Notes under the pieces: generated by a model
Told to the model about the DNA's origin: nothing
Databases searched by the model: none
What the model saw: the letters and a program-made list of their open reading frames with translations, nothing else
Program-made: the position numbers and the translations under genes
Part shown: in pieces, positions 25,871 to 34,185 of the stretch
How positions within the stretch are numbered: the first letter of the stretch is position 1
Layout of the letters: the number at the start of each line of letters is the position of its first letter
Source of the DNA: Rheinheimera sp. MM224
GTDB lineage: Bacteria; Pseudomonadota; Gammaproteobacteria; Enterobacterales; Alteromonadaceae
DNA length: 64,000 bases
Assembly: GCF_947090785.1 (NCBI RefSeq)
Contig: NZ_OX352320.1
Coordinates: 1,178,001-1,242,000, forward strand
Direction: 5' to 3'

Positions 25871-26386
25871 TCACAGAGCTCCGTATTTCCACTCATCCTT
25901 ATCAGGATCATAAGATAGCTTGTTAATTTCAATAATTTCAGAAGGAAGAATATCTCGTTTTAGATAATGTTCGGTGTTTCCTAGATTGACAAGTTCAGGA
26001 TCATTCTTTGGCACGCTACATACGATCTCTAAAGGCTCGCCGATAGATTTTAAGAAAACTTCAGCTTCTTCATTACTATCAGCACACATGCTTATTACTT
26101 CTCCACCATACATACTAACTAAAGGTCTTATTCCTCCACAGTTTTCATTAGGTCTTTTAGACACAAACCATATGGACTGATTACTATCGACAACGAAATT
26201 GGAATCGCATGTTTCTGATTTCCATATTGAGTTGAAGTATTCCAAAAGGCTACTTGATAGCTCACTACTAAATTCATCAATGAATTTATCTCTTACTTCA
26301 TCTTTGTTTCTGGCTATTAGGCCTTTTTTTTCTATGCTTTCTCGATTTGCTCGGGTGTAGTGATATAGGTGTACTTTTTCATTCAT
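25871..26386 (-). CDS. AT-rich orphan gene, possible ADP-ribosyltransferase-like fold
   Basis: This 171-residue protein comes from a visibly AT-rich gene with AT-rich flanks (25690-25870 and 26387-26583), unlike its neighbours. That suggests horizontal transfer. The N-terminus LYHYTRANRESIEKKGLI resembles the opening of DarT-like and other ART-fold proteins (H-Y-T then I..GL). A later DILPSEIIEI resembles the ending of such domains. There is no antitoxin-like partner gene visible beside it. I do not claim activity; catalytic residues could not be placed with confidence. No clear Shine-Dalgarno is seen. Confidence 0.6.
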   Translation of the reverse strand: MNEKVHLYHYTRANRESIEKKGLIARNKDEVRDKFIDEFSSELSSSLLEYFNSIWKSETCDSNFVVDSNQSIWFVSKRPNENCGGIRPLVSMYGGEVISMCADSNEEAEVFLKSIGEPLEIVCSVPKNDPELVNLGNTEHYLKRDILPSEIIEINKLSYDPDKDEWKYGAL

Positions 26387-26583
26387 TAAACATACTCACA
26401 AAATTAGATTTCTCGTAGATACTATTTAGACACCTGTAACATTAGAACTGTTAGCTATTTTCTATGTTTTTTCGTTAAACTAATTGAAACTAAATCAGTA
26501 AATTGTTTGGGGTAAGGCCTGTTCTCAGAGGCATCCTCGCTTCAAATAATGACTTGAAGTCAGCTTTGATACCTAACCAAATC

Positions 26584-27495
26584 TCACTCCCCATCAACCT
26601 TAAAATCTTGCGGCTGAAACCAGTATCTGCTGTTTGTCACTGGAGTATCAGGGCTTAACAGCGGGTTTTTAATGCTGATCCAAGGATCTGAGCTGTGATG
26701 CTGCAGAGGAAATACATGGCGGGTCAGTTCTTGTTGCTGCATATGTGCAAGCAATTCGCCGTCATCAATCATTTGCTCCAGCCCTTGTTCAATCCAAAGC
26801 GCCAAAGCTTCATTTTCTTTGCGGGTAAAAAAGTACACGGCAAAAGGATAATGCAGCATCAGCTTGTTATAGCGCACCAATTCCGGATACAAGGCCTGGC
26901 GTTTTTCCAGCTCGATCACACCTTCATGTAAACCTCGCGGAAAATAATCACAACGTCCGGCGAGCAATTGCTTAAAGATATTTTCGTACACCGGAGCTTC
27001 TTCAACCTTTAAGCCAGAGCTACGCATAATTTCAACATCTGGCCAGAATGCGCCCTGACAGGCGGTTAGCTGTTGTAACTGCTGCAGGCTGCGGATGGAG
27101 TTAAATTTTGCGATCGAGTCTTTGCGCAAAATAAACTTACGAAACCCCATCAGGCCACGTTCCAGCGGAATACGAATAGCGCGGAATTCCTGCTCTTTGT
27201 CCAGGTCTGTACCTACCCAGAATACATCCAGCGATTCGCCTTTGGCTAACTCGCGCAAGGCTCTGCCTTGTTCCATCGCAAAAGTGGGTTTGAGTTCTGG
27301 TATGGTGCGCCCTGCGGCTGCTTTGGTCAGAGCCTTTTTTAACAAGCTGGTGTAGTACTGGTGATTGATATCAAATTCAGATCGGGGTTTGGTGACGAGT
27401 AACTGAGCCGGAGTTTCGCTGGCGGCCTGAGCGATAAAACACGCGACAAAACACAGCAGGAGTAGGCAAGCCGACACCAGAACGGACCACTTCAT
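26584..27495 (-). CDS. periplasmic solute-binding-like protein (type 2 PBP fold)
   Basis: The protein has 303 residues with a signal peptide (about 1-24, ending IAQAA). It is followed by a SBP_bac_3-like fold with LERGLMGFRKFILRK, IRSLQQLQQLTACQG and FPRGLHEGVIELE. No ABC permease or ATPase gene is adjacent, so it may be an orphan sensor-type binding protein rather than a transport component. The ATG at 27495 is favoured over the GTG at 27501, because GAGGA then lies at a proper distance. Just upstream are four 13-bp repeats, each carrying a GAGGA-like motif. The ligand is unknown. Confidence 0.75.
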   Translation of the reverse strand: MKWSVLVSACLLLLCFVACFIAQAASETPAQLLVTKPRSEFDINHQYYTSLLKKALTKAAAGRTIPELKPTFAMEQGRALRELAKGESLDVFWVGTDLDKEQEFRAIRIPLERGLMGFRKFILRKDSIAKFNSIRSLQQLQQLTACQGAFWPDVEIMRSSGLKVEEAPVYENIFKQLLAGRCDYFPRGLHEGVIELEKRQALYPELVRYNKLMLHYPFAVYFFTRKENEALALWIEQGLEQMIDDGELLAHMQQQELTRHVFPLQHHSSDPWISIKNPLLSPDTPVTNSRYWFQPQDFKVDGE

Positions 27496-27499
27496 AACC

Positions 27500-27551
27500 A
27501 CTCCTCAAAAGAACTCCTCAAAGCCACTCGTCAAAACAGCCCCTCAGAACA
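27500..27551 (-). repeat. four 13-bp tandem repeats carrying Shine-Dalgarno-like motifs
   Basis: On the plus strand the units ACTCCTCAAAA, ACTCCTCAAAG, ACTCGTCAAAA and GCCCCTCAGAA start at 27500, 27513, 27526 and 27539, an exact 13-bp period. Read on the minus strand each gives TTTTGAGGAGT or a variant. They lie in the leader of the periplasmic binding protein gene, and the last copy supplies its ribosome binding site. Confidence 0.7.
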
Positions 27552-27753
27552 ACAACCTGCTTAGTCTAAATGCCCTGCAGTAAAAGGCATAGGTTTAACT
27601 CCGGCTTTTATGGCAGCAGCTTTACTTCTTTATCGGCAAAGACGAATGAGCAACAAAGATTAATTGTTAATAACTTGGATATTATTCTTTAAAGCTTTCA
27701 GAAATCCGGTAAGCTATACGGTAAATTTGATAATTCATTCTTAAGGATAAGTT

Positions 27754-28692
27754 ATGGTCGAAACGAATTTAATTGTCACTGCAGCTCTGGTATTGGCTGT
27801 GCTGATACTGATTGGCAAAACTGTGGTGATACTGCCACAAAATATGGCCTATATCATTGAGCGCCTTGGTAAATATTACACCACTCAAACGGCTGGTCTG
27901 CAGTTTATTATTCCTTTTATCGACCGTATTGCGTACAAGGTGTCGCTCAAAGAAAGTGCCATTGATATCCCAAGCCAGTCGGCCATTACCAAAGATAATA
28001 TCAGCCTGACGATAGATGGCGTGTTGTATATCAAAGTGATGGAACCTTACAAAGCGTCTTATGGCATTGATAACTATGTGTATGCGGTGATCCAGCTGGC
28101 GCAAACATCGATGCGTTCTGAAATTGGTAAGCTGGATTTAGACAAAACCTTTGAAGAACGTGACAGCCTGAACGTAAAAATTATTCACGCCATTAATCAG
28201 GCCTCCGCAGCCTGGGGTGTGCAGGTGATGCGTTATGAAATTAAAGATATTAACCCGCCAGCTTCGGTATTAGATGCGATGGAAAAACAGATGCGTGCCG
28301 AGCGGGAAAAACGCGCTTCTATTCTGGATTCAGAGGGTAAACGTCAGGCTGCCATCAATATAGCGGAAGGTGATAAACAAGCCACAGTATTAGCGGCTGA
28401 AGCCGAACGCGAGCAACAGGTTCTTAAAGCTGAAGGTGAAGCCCGTTCTATCGAGCTGGTTGCAGAGGCTAAAGCCAAGGCGTTAACCATGATAGGTCAG
28501 GCAGCAGCGACTCCTGAAGGCCAGGCTGCTGTATTACTGGATCTGGCAACTGAAGCTATTGCTGCGAAAAAAGCCATAGCCCGTGAATCGACAGTGGTGC
28601 TGATGGATAACGATAAATCTTCTGCCGGAAACACAGTAGCTGAAGCTTTGGGCGTAGTGGCTGCTATTCAAAAATCAGGAACTTTATCCTAA
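27754..28692 (+). CDS. SPFH/stomatin-like membrane protein (QmcA/YbbK type)
   Basis: The protein has 312 residues with one N-terminal membrane helix (about 7-27) and a Band 7/SPFH domain (VVILPQNMAYIIERLGKYYT, about 25-44, through MRYEIKDINPP). A long Ala/Glu-rich coiled coil (about 185-250) drives oligomerisation. It would form large rings in the inner membrane, working in membrane organisation and often with FtsH-type proteolysis. AAGGATAAG precedes the ATG. The next gene, 9 bp on, encodes an NfeD-family protein, the typical partner. Confidence 0.93.
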   Translation: MVETNLIVTAALVLAVLILIGKTVVILPQNMAYIIERLGKYYTTQTAGLQFIIPFIDRIAYKVSLKESAIDIPSQSAITKDNISLTIDGVLYIKVMEPYKASYGIDNYVYAVIQLAQTSMRSEIGKLDLDKTFEERDSLNVKIIHAINQASAAWGVQVMRYEIKDINPPASVLDAMEKQMRAEREKRASILDSEGKRQAAINIAEGDKQATVLAAEAEREQQVLKAEGEARSIELVAEAKAKALTMIGQAAATPEGQAAVLLDLATEAIAAKKAIARESTVVLMDNDKSSAGNTVAEALGVVAAIQKSGTLS

Positions 28693-28701
28693 GGAGACTT
28701 C

Positions 28702-29175
28702 ATGGAGCTGAATTTGCTGTCAGGCTTATTATTGCTGGCTTTGTTATGTCTGGCTTTGCTGCCTTTTGCTATTCCTGGTGTACTGGAAGTACTACTGGCC
28801 TTAGCTATTGGTGCATTTGTCAGCGCAGCGTTGATCTGGTTTGGCTGGTTACCGCAAGACACCAGTCTGGTGCTGTTAAGTTTGGCCATGCTAACGGCTT
28901 TGTCGGCCGTCTTATTATGGAAACCTCTGCGTAAGTTGCAAAAAACCGGAGTACGTTTACAGGAAGACAGCGCTATTTCTGATTTTGTCGGTACTGAGCT
29001 GTTGCTGACAGAACAAGCCAACAAAGACAGTGACAGTCATATTCAGTTTTGTGGTCTGGAATGGCGGGTACGTTTAGACCCAGCAGACATGGCAACAAGA
29101 GTAGAAGCAGGGCAATCTGTATTAATTAGCTCTGCTACCGTTGGTTGTTTGCTGGTAAAAAGTAAAACAGCCTGA
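28702..29175 (+). CDS. NfeD-family membrane protein
   Basis: The protein has 157 residues with three hydrophobic helices in the first 75 residues. A C-terminal soluble OB-fold-like domain (about 92-155) includes FVGTELLLTEQ and GLEWRVRL. AAGGAGA lies just before the ATG, and it follows the stomatin-like gene by 9 bp. NfeD proteins act with SPFH proteins in membrane quality control. This is the short form without the serine protease domain. The two genes form a clear operon. Confidence 0.88.
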   Translation: MELNLLSGLLLLALLCLALLPFAIPGVLEVLLALAIGAFVSAALIWFGWLPQDTSLVLLSLAMLTALSAVLLWKPLRKLQKTGVRLQEDSAISDFVGTELLLTEQANKDSDSHIQFCGLEWRVRLDPADMATRVEAGQSVLISSATVGCLLVKSKTA

Positions 29176-29195
29176 TCCCTGCGGCTCAGGCTTTT
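29169..29195. terminator. terminator between nfeD-like gene and EAL gene
   Basis: AGCCTGA and TCAGGCT form a 7-bp stem around a 10-nt loop, followed by TTT on the plus side. It lies at the very end of the NfeD-family gene and directly next to the stop of the convergent EAL gene. The stem is short, so strength is uncertain. Confidence 0.55.
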
Positions 29196-31738
29196 CAGCT
29201 TAATCTGAAGCCCTGTTGTTCAAAATCAGCCAGCCATTGGCTAAACCTGTCAAAAGGCATAGGTTTGGCCAGCAAATACCCCTGCACCGCATCTGCGCCT
29301 AAACGCCGGGCAAATTCCAGCTCTTTGATGGTTTCTACCCCTTCAATCACTGTATACAGCTGCAAAGATTTACCCAGCATCACGGCATACCTTAATACTG
29401 TATCGTCATTGAGCCGCACCGCCTGACAGAGTAAATCCCGGTCTATTTTAAGTTCGCCCAAAGGCAAGCCCTGCAAGCGGGCTAAAGAGGATTGCCCTAC
29501 ACCAAAATCATCCAGAGAAATACGAATATTGGAGCGCTCCAGCAATTTAAGCGCTTGTTCTGAATCTTTGACCAGATCGACAAAAGCAGTTTCTGTCAGC
29601 TCCAGTTGTAGTGGCACTGTGGAATAACTGGTGCTTTTTACCGCCTCTATCACACGAGATATCAGCGCAGCATTACGCAAATCCAGTGGCGATATATTCA
29701 TAGATAACCGCAAGTTAGCCCCGGTATCTGCGAGTTGTTTTTGCAGGATCAGAGTTTTATCCAGCACCCATTCTGTCACCTGACTAATCATGCCGGTTTG
29801 TTCGGCCAGAGGAATAAAATCAACGGGTGAAATTTGACCCATTTTGGGGTGATACCAGCGGATCAACAGCTCAGCTGCATGGATTTTTTGTTGTTTCATA
29901 TCCAGTATCGGCTGTACATAAAGCTCTAACAAATCATCTTGCAGCGCAATATTCAGCTCGGACAATAAGTGAATATGCTCAAGGTTCTGTTCCAGATACA
30001 AAGGCTCGTACGGCAGATAATCACCCGCTCTGTCGGCATGTTCTATCGCAGCAAGCGCTAAATCCAGTGCATCAGAGGCTTGGGCGCAGTCCAGCGGATA
30101 ATGCACAGAGCTATAGACAGTGCCTAAATCCAGTTGCAGATTGTCGACTTTGAGTAAGGCGTCGAGCTGATGACGCAGTTGCTCAAACTGCGAGCGAAAA
30201 TCAGTAGGTGCAATGAGCACTGCATAACTGTCGCGCTCCAGCGCAAACAAGGCGGGGTAGTGCGCTTCGGTCTGGCGTTGTTGTTCACCCCAACGTTTCA
30301 GTAATTTACTAAAACCTATGATGGTGTGGTTGGCCTCTTCTACTCCTAAGGCCCGCTCTATTTGGCGAAAGCGCTGATGTACTATCATCACCAGATAAAA
30401 ATCACTGTCCCGTTGCTCGTCCAGTTGTTCAAGTCGGTTCAGCAGAGCTCTTTTATTAGGTAAACCAGAAATATGTTCTGTTAATGCCTGCTGCAGCGCT
30501 TTTTGCTGCATGCTTTGAATATGTTGTTGTTGATCAAGAATTTGCTGCTGAAAGGCAATTTTTTTGTTTTTTTCCAGATGCAGGTTTTGCAGCATCGCAA
30601 AAACAAAAAACAATGCAGATAAGGCATTACCTATTTCCATCGCTGAATTGGTCAGCATCACAGCAGGTAAATAGCCTTTGCTGCGCAAAATCATCACAGC
30701 TATACCCGTCAGCATCGTCAACAGCGCCAATGAAAAAAACAACGCATTGATATGGCGTTTATGCAGCAGCCAGAAGCTGGCAAGTAGCATCAGGCTTCCT
30801 GTCAAAGCTGTCAGCTCGACACCAATTTTTTTAAGCCAATAAGCACCAAGCCATGGGCTCGCCAGCAACAACAACAGAGCAAAAATACGGATCAGTTGGA
30901 AGGGCCACATTAGCCAGTTGGGGGTGTCGGTGTTTCGAAAAAAAGACAACATAAAACAAGATGCAAAAAAACTACCAAATACAGCGCCGTATTCAATCAC
31001 CAGATTGTACTCGGGTGATTCTGGCCAGACATAAGCAAACAATAAACCGTTGATTTCCAGCTGGATTAACACGACAGTTAAAAACATGCCGGAAAAAGCT
31101 AAAAAATAACCATGACGGTAAATCAGATAAAGCCCTACCGACAGTGCTATCAGACATAAAAAAATACCGCTGAACAAACTATGGATAAAGACGGCAAGGT
31201 GTTCTTGTTGCTCCATTTCCAGTGTGCTGCTTCGTTGCAGCGGCAGCATATTGGCTCCCTGATTTGTGACTTTGGCAAAAAGCCATAAATCTTGCGTGCT
31301 GGCTGGTATAAGGATCACAAAGTTCAGCGTAGGCAAAGGCCGCAGCTTATAGAGTTGTTGATCGCCAAGCTGGTAGCTTTGCTGCAGGTTTAATTGTGGA
31401 TCCAACACATAAAGTTCCAGCCTGTCTAAAAAGGGCGCTTGCACCGACAAGGCTGTTTCTGAGTTGCTTGCCGTCAGTCGGGTTTTATACCAGTAGGCGC
31501 TTTGCTGATAACCCAGGCTGGCGGTAGATCGTGGTAATAATTGCCACTGGTCTGCAGGTTGAAACTGTAACTGCTGTAACTCAACCGTTTGTTCAGTCAC
31601 AGGGAAATAATATATTTCGTTAATTGGCTTGAGTGTCTGTTGTGGCACCAGATGAAACAGCACCAATGCAAAGAGCATAAGTGCGCATAAGATCATAAAA
31701 AATAAAGTTTTGAACAAAGGGTTTTGGCGGAGGGTCAT
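29195..31738 (-). CDS. 7TM-DISM sensor with degenerate GGDEF and EAL domains
   Basis: The protein has 847 residues. After an N-terminal membrane helix comes a periplasmic 7TMR-DISMED2-like domain (about 40-170), seven membrane helices (about 180-385), a coiled coil, a GGDEF-like domain lacking the GGDEF motif (about 420-580), and an EAL domain (about 590-840). The EAL motif reads ELL but keeps the Glu. NISPLDLRN, LELTETAF, DDFGVGQSS, LKID, EGVET and VQGYLLAKPM keep the other catalytic positions. It is therefore probably an active c-di-GMP phosphodiesterase controlled by a periplasmic ligand. The gene stands alone. Confidence 0.9.
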   Translation of the reverse strand: MTLRQNPLFKTLFFMILCALMLFALVLFHLVPQQTLKPINEIYYFPVTEQTVELQQLQFQPADQWQLLPRSTASLGYQQSAYWYKTRLTASNSETALSVQAPFLDRLELYVLDPQLNLQQSYQLGDQQLYKLRPLPTLNFVILIPASTQDLWLFAKVTNQGANMLPLQRSSTLEMEQQEHLAVFIHSLFSGIFLCLIALSVGLYLIYRHGYFLAFSGMFLTVVLIQLEINGLLFAYVWPESPEYNLVIEYGAVFGSFFASCFMLSFFRNTDTPNWLMWPFQLIRIFALLLLLASPWLGAYWLKKIGVELTALTGSLMLLASFWLLHKRHINALFFSLALLTMLTGIAVMILRSKGYLPAVMLTNSAMEIGNALSALFFVFAMLQNLHLEKNKKIAFQQQILDQQQHIQSMQQKALQQALTEHISGLPNKRALLNRLEQLDEQRDSDFYLVMIVHQRFRQIERALGVEEANHTIIGFSKLLKRWGEQQRQTEAHYPALFALERDSYAVLIAPTDFRSQFEQLRHQLDALLKVDNLQLDLGTVYSSVHYPLDCAQASDALDLALAAIEHADRAGDYLPYEPLYLEQNLEHIHLLSELNIALQDDLLELYVQPILDMKQQKIHAAELLIRWYHPKMGQISPVDFIPLAEQTGMISQVTEWVLDKTLILQKQLADTGANLRLSMNISPLDLRNAALISRVIEAVKSTSYSTVPLQLELTETAFVDLVKDSEQALKLLERSNIRISLDDFGVGQSSLARLQGLPLGELKIDRDLLCQAVRLNDDTVLRYAVMLGKSLQLYTVIEGVETIKELEFARRLGADAVQGYLLAKPMPFDRFSQWLADFEQQGFRLS

Positions 31739-32018
31739 AACAGCTCAAACAGAAGGCATCTGAATTAACCTTAGCTGGCTACATCTCAGATGCAACGAGT
31801 AAATTGATAAATTTAATCAAATTTCCGTATGCATAGAGTCTGTTCGAATTTATTGAATAGCCTCATCAATTTTTATTGCTTTTTATTTGAGCAACAGGCG
31901 CAGATACTTGCAGTCTGAATTGAGCTGTACACCGAATTAAAAACGCAACCAGACCCTGAGCCACTTTTGTCGTATTCAGTGGGTTTAACAAGGCAAGTTT
32001 CATTGAAGAGGACTTTTT

Positions 32019-33080
32019 ATGCGAACTCACACTACGATTAAAGCTTTAGGCGTTGCCACACTGATAGGTGCTCTGGTGTTGTCCTTGAGTGGCTGTTCGC
32101 ATAAACAAGCGTTAAGTTCAGTCGTCTGGCAGCAGCAATTAAACTTACCTTCCGTGCAGCATTCAACGGAAGTGGCACAAAGCTTATCCGTGACTATTGA
32201 TGAAGTCAGTTTTGACTGGGTGGACCAAAGCAGAGGCCGTGTAGTGCCGGCTTTGTTGTTTAAACCTGCTCATCAGCAAAAAGCCAAAGCTCTAATAGTG
32301 TTCTCTCATGGTTTGGGTGGTTCTAAAGAGCGTTACGCTTATTTGGGGCAATACTGGGCTAGTCAGGGCTACGCCAGCTTGCATGTACAGCATGACGGCA
32401 GCGATCGCAAAGTATGGGGTGGCAACAGACTGTTATTACCTTTCCGTTTGATGGACGCTGCAGATGAAACCGAAGCCTTAGCCAGAGTGCAGGATGTGAA
32501 GTTTGCGTTGGACCAAATTTTAGCCTCACGATACGCAGCAGATTTTGATAACCAGAATATTATGATGGCTGGTCATTCTTATGGTGCCAACACTTCCATG
32601 TTGTTAAGCGGCGCTGTAGTTGAACAGAACGGTAGCTTAATCAGCCTGAAAGATGATCGGATTAAAGCGGCAATCTTAATTTCGGCGCCACCATTTTATA
32701 ACGACCAGCCTTTAGATCAGGTGCTGGCACAAGTCACTATCCCAACTTTGCATATCACTACGACTGAAGATGAAATTAAGGTGCCAGGTTATTATTCATC
32801 TCCTTCTGACAGATTTGAGCTGTATTACGCTATGGCAAGCAGTTACAAAGTGTTGGCGGTGTTTAGCTCAGGCAGCCACAATATATTTTCAGGCTGGCGC
32901 CGCAGCACAGATACAGCGCCACAACAGCAAGTGATTAAAGCTGCTACTCAGGCTTTATCCAGCGCCTTTATAGAACAAGTGACCACAGGCGATGGCCGCG
33001 CTATGAGCCAATGGGCCCGCGAGCATCAACCTGTGTTATCAGACTTTATCCGCTCAGATTTAGTGGCTGTATTGAATTAA
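32019..33080 (+). CDS. alpha/beta-hydrolase lipoprotein
   Basis: The protein has 353 residues with a lipoprotein signal (LVLSLSGC, Cys about 26). It is followed by an alpha/beta-hydrolase fold of the PAF-acetylhydrolase or dienelactone hydrolase type. Motifs are FSHGLGGSKERYAYL (oxyanion region, about 94-108), the nucleophile elbow AGHSYGANTSM (Ser about 188), and GSHNIFSGW with the catalytic His (about 288). It would act on an ester at the periplasmic face of the membrane. AGAGGA lies 8 bp before the ATG. Its stop lies 4 bp from that of the convergent cupin gene. Confidence 0.85.
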   Translation: MRTHTTIKALGVATLIGALVLSLSGCSHKQALSSVVWQQQLNLPSVQHSTEVAQSLSVTIDEVSFDWVDQSRGRVVPALLFKPAHQQKAKALIVFSHGLGGSKERYAYLGQYWASQGYASLHVQHDGSDRKVWGGNRLLLPFRLMDAADETEALARVQDVKFALDQILASRYAADFDNQNIMMAGHSYGANTSMLLSGAVVEQNGSLISLKDDRIKAAILISAPPFYNDQPLDQVLAQVTIPTLHITTTEDEIKVPGYYSSPSDRFELYYAMASSYKVLAVFSSGSHNIFSGWRRSTDTAPQQQVIKAATQALSSAFIEQVTTGDGRAMSQWAREHQPVLSDFIRSDLVAVLN

Positions 33081-33084
33081 GTGT

Positions 33085-33786
33085 TTAACCTTGGGTGCTG
33101 AGTTGATCCCCCAATAATTCAGCGCCCAAATGCCCCACTTTGACATAAATCAGTGCGCCTTCATTACCGGTAAAAGGCTGGTGTTTACTCCAGCGTGGGC
33201 TACGTAACCAACTGCCTTTTGGGTAACTACCAAATTCGTCCTGAAACACACCTTCGAGTACATAAATTTCTTCACCACCAGCATGCATATGAGGTTGGAA
33301 TCTGGTGTTTGGTGCCCAGCGTACTAAGGCTGTGTTGATACCATCAAACTGATGCAAAGGTAAAACTTGTAGGCCAGGCACTAAACCAGGCTGCCAGTGC
33401 TGTTGTTCTGGTCGGATACAAAGCTGCTCTGTGTCACCTTTGCTGAATTGCCATAGTTTGACCAGTAATAAGCACCCCTCTTTTGAAAAAGGTGCGTGTG
33501 AAGTACCAGGTGGGTTACGTAAGTAAGTTCCAACTGGGTAGTCGCCATATTCATCAGAAAAAGTACCTTCAAGCACCAGAATTTCTTCACCACCACCATG
33601 TTGATGATTGGCAAACTGACTGCCGGCTAAATAACGCACTATGCTGGTGGCTTTGGCGACTTCTGCGCCTATTCTGTCCAAAGGCCTTCTGTGAATATCT
33701 TTGGCTGGAGATTCATACCAGAGCGCTTGCTCTGGGGTTTGCACTATGCGCTGGCTTAAATCCGTATTGATTTCGGCGCTCATATG
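33085..33786 (-). CDS. bicupin protein of the ChrR-like cupin family
   Basis: The protein has about 233 residues, with two cupin_7 domains (about 45-130 and 150-230). Each has a metal site pattern: HQHGGGEEILVLEG plus SHAPF in the first, and PHMHAGGEEIYVLEG plus KHQPF in the second. The domains resemble the C-terminal cupin of ChrR, but the ChrR anti-sigma zinc domain is absent and no ECF sigma gene is nearby. I chose MSAEINTDLSQRIV as the start because the family begins about here; an ATG at 33807 is also possible. A metal-dependent enzyme or stress sensor is plausible. Confidence 0.82.
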   Translation of the reverse strand, partial: HMSAEINTDLSQRIVQTPEQALWYESPAKDIHRRPLDRIGAEVAKATSIVRYLAGSQFANHQHGGGEEILVLEGTFSDEYGDYPVGTYLRNPPGTSHAPFSKEGCLLLVKLWQFSKGDTEQLCIRPEQQHWQPGLVPGLQVLPLHQFDGINTALVRWAPNTRFQPHMHAGGEEIYVLEGVFQDEFGSYPKGSWLRSPRWSKHQPFTGNEGALIYVKVGHLGAELLGDQLSTQG

Positions 33787-33817
33787 AGTCCAGGCTAATA
33801 AAGTCATGGTGTTGATT

Positions 33818-33848
33818 TATCTCTTGTATTGACTATCTCTTGTATTGA
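33818..33848. repeat. 15-bp tandem direct repeat
   Basis: TATCTCTTGTATTGA occurs at 33818-33832 and 33834-33848, separated by one base. It covers the end of the TIGR03643 gene (33833 is its last base) and the upstream region of the cupin gene. On the minus strand it duplicates an AAGAGAT sequence that could pair with 16S rRNA. Confidence 0.7.
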
Positions 33849-34108
33849 GTGGGGCAGTAGCCACGGTTAATTTCAGGCGATCTTAGCTTTAAATGTTTAG
33901 TGGTGCGGCCTGTAGTACGTTTACGCCATAACTCAAAGCTGCTGCGTTTTAGCTCTTTACGCATCAGTTCAATCAGCTGGTGCTGGTTTAAGCCATACAA
34001 ATTTTCGATGGCTTCAAAAGGTGTTCTGTCTTCCCATGCCATTTCAATAATGCGGGATAAGTCTTCAGGGCTATATTCATGGTTAGGGTCTGTGCTACAA
34101 GTGCTCAC
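33833..34108 (-). CDS. TIGR03643-family protein
   Basis: The protein has about 91 residues from a GTG at 34108. The core EMAWEDRTPFEAIENLYGL, then LMRKELKRSSFELWRKRTTG, is diagnostic of TIGR03643, a small conserved basic protein of unknown function with a helix-turn-helix-like look. The alternative start GTG at 34192 overlaps the stop of the DUF2804 gene and adds a hydrophobic 28-residue extension not usual for the family, so I prefer the shorter form. The last codons lie in a tandem duplication (33818-33848). Confidence 0.75.
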   Translation of the reverse strand: MSTCSTDPNHEYSPEDLSRIIEMAWEDRTPFEAIENLYGLNQHQLIELMRKELKRSSFELWRKRTTGRTTKHLKLRSPEINRGYCPTQYKR

Positions 34109-34185
34109 GCTGTTTTTACTTCGTCTGTTGGCTAGTACTGTTTTTACGTGAGTTGTGGTTATGCAGACCAATACAAAGCCATAAA

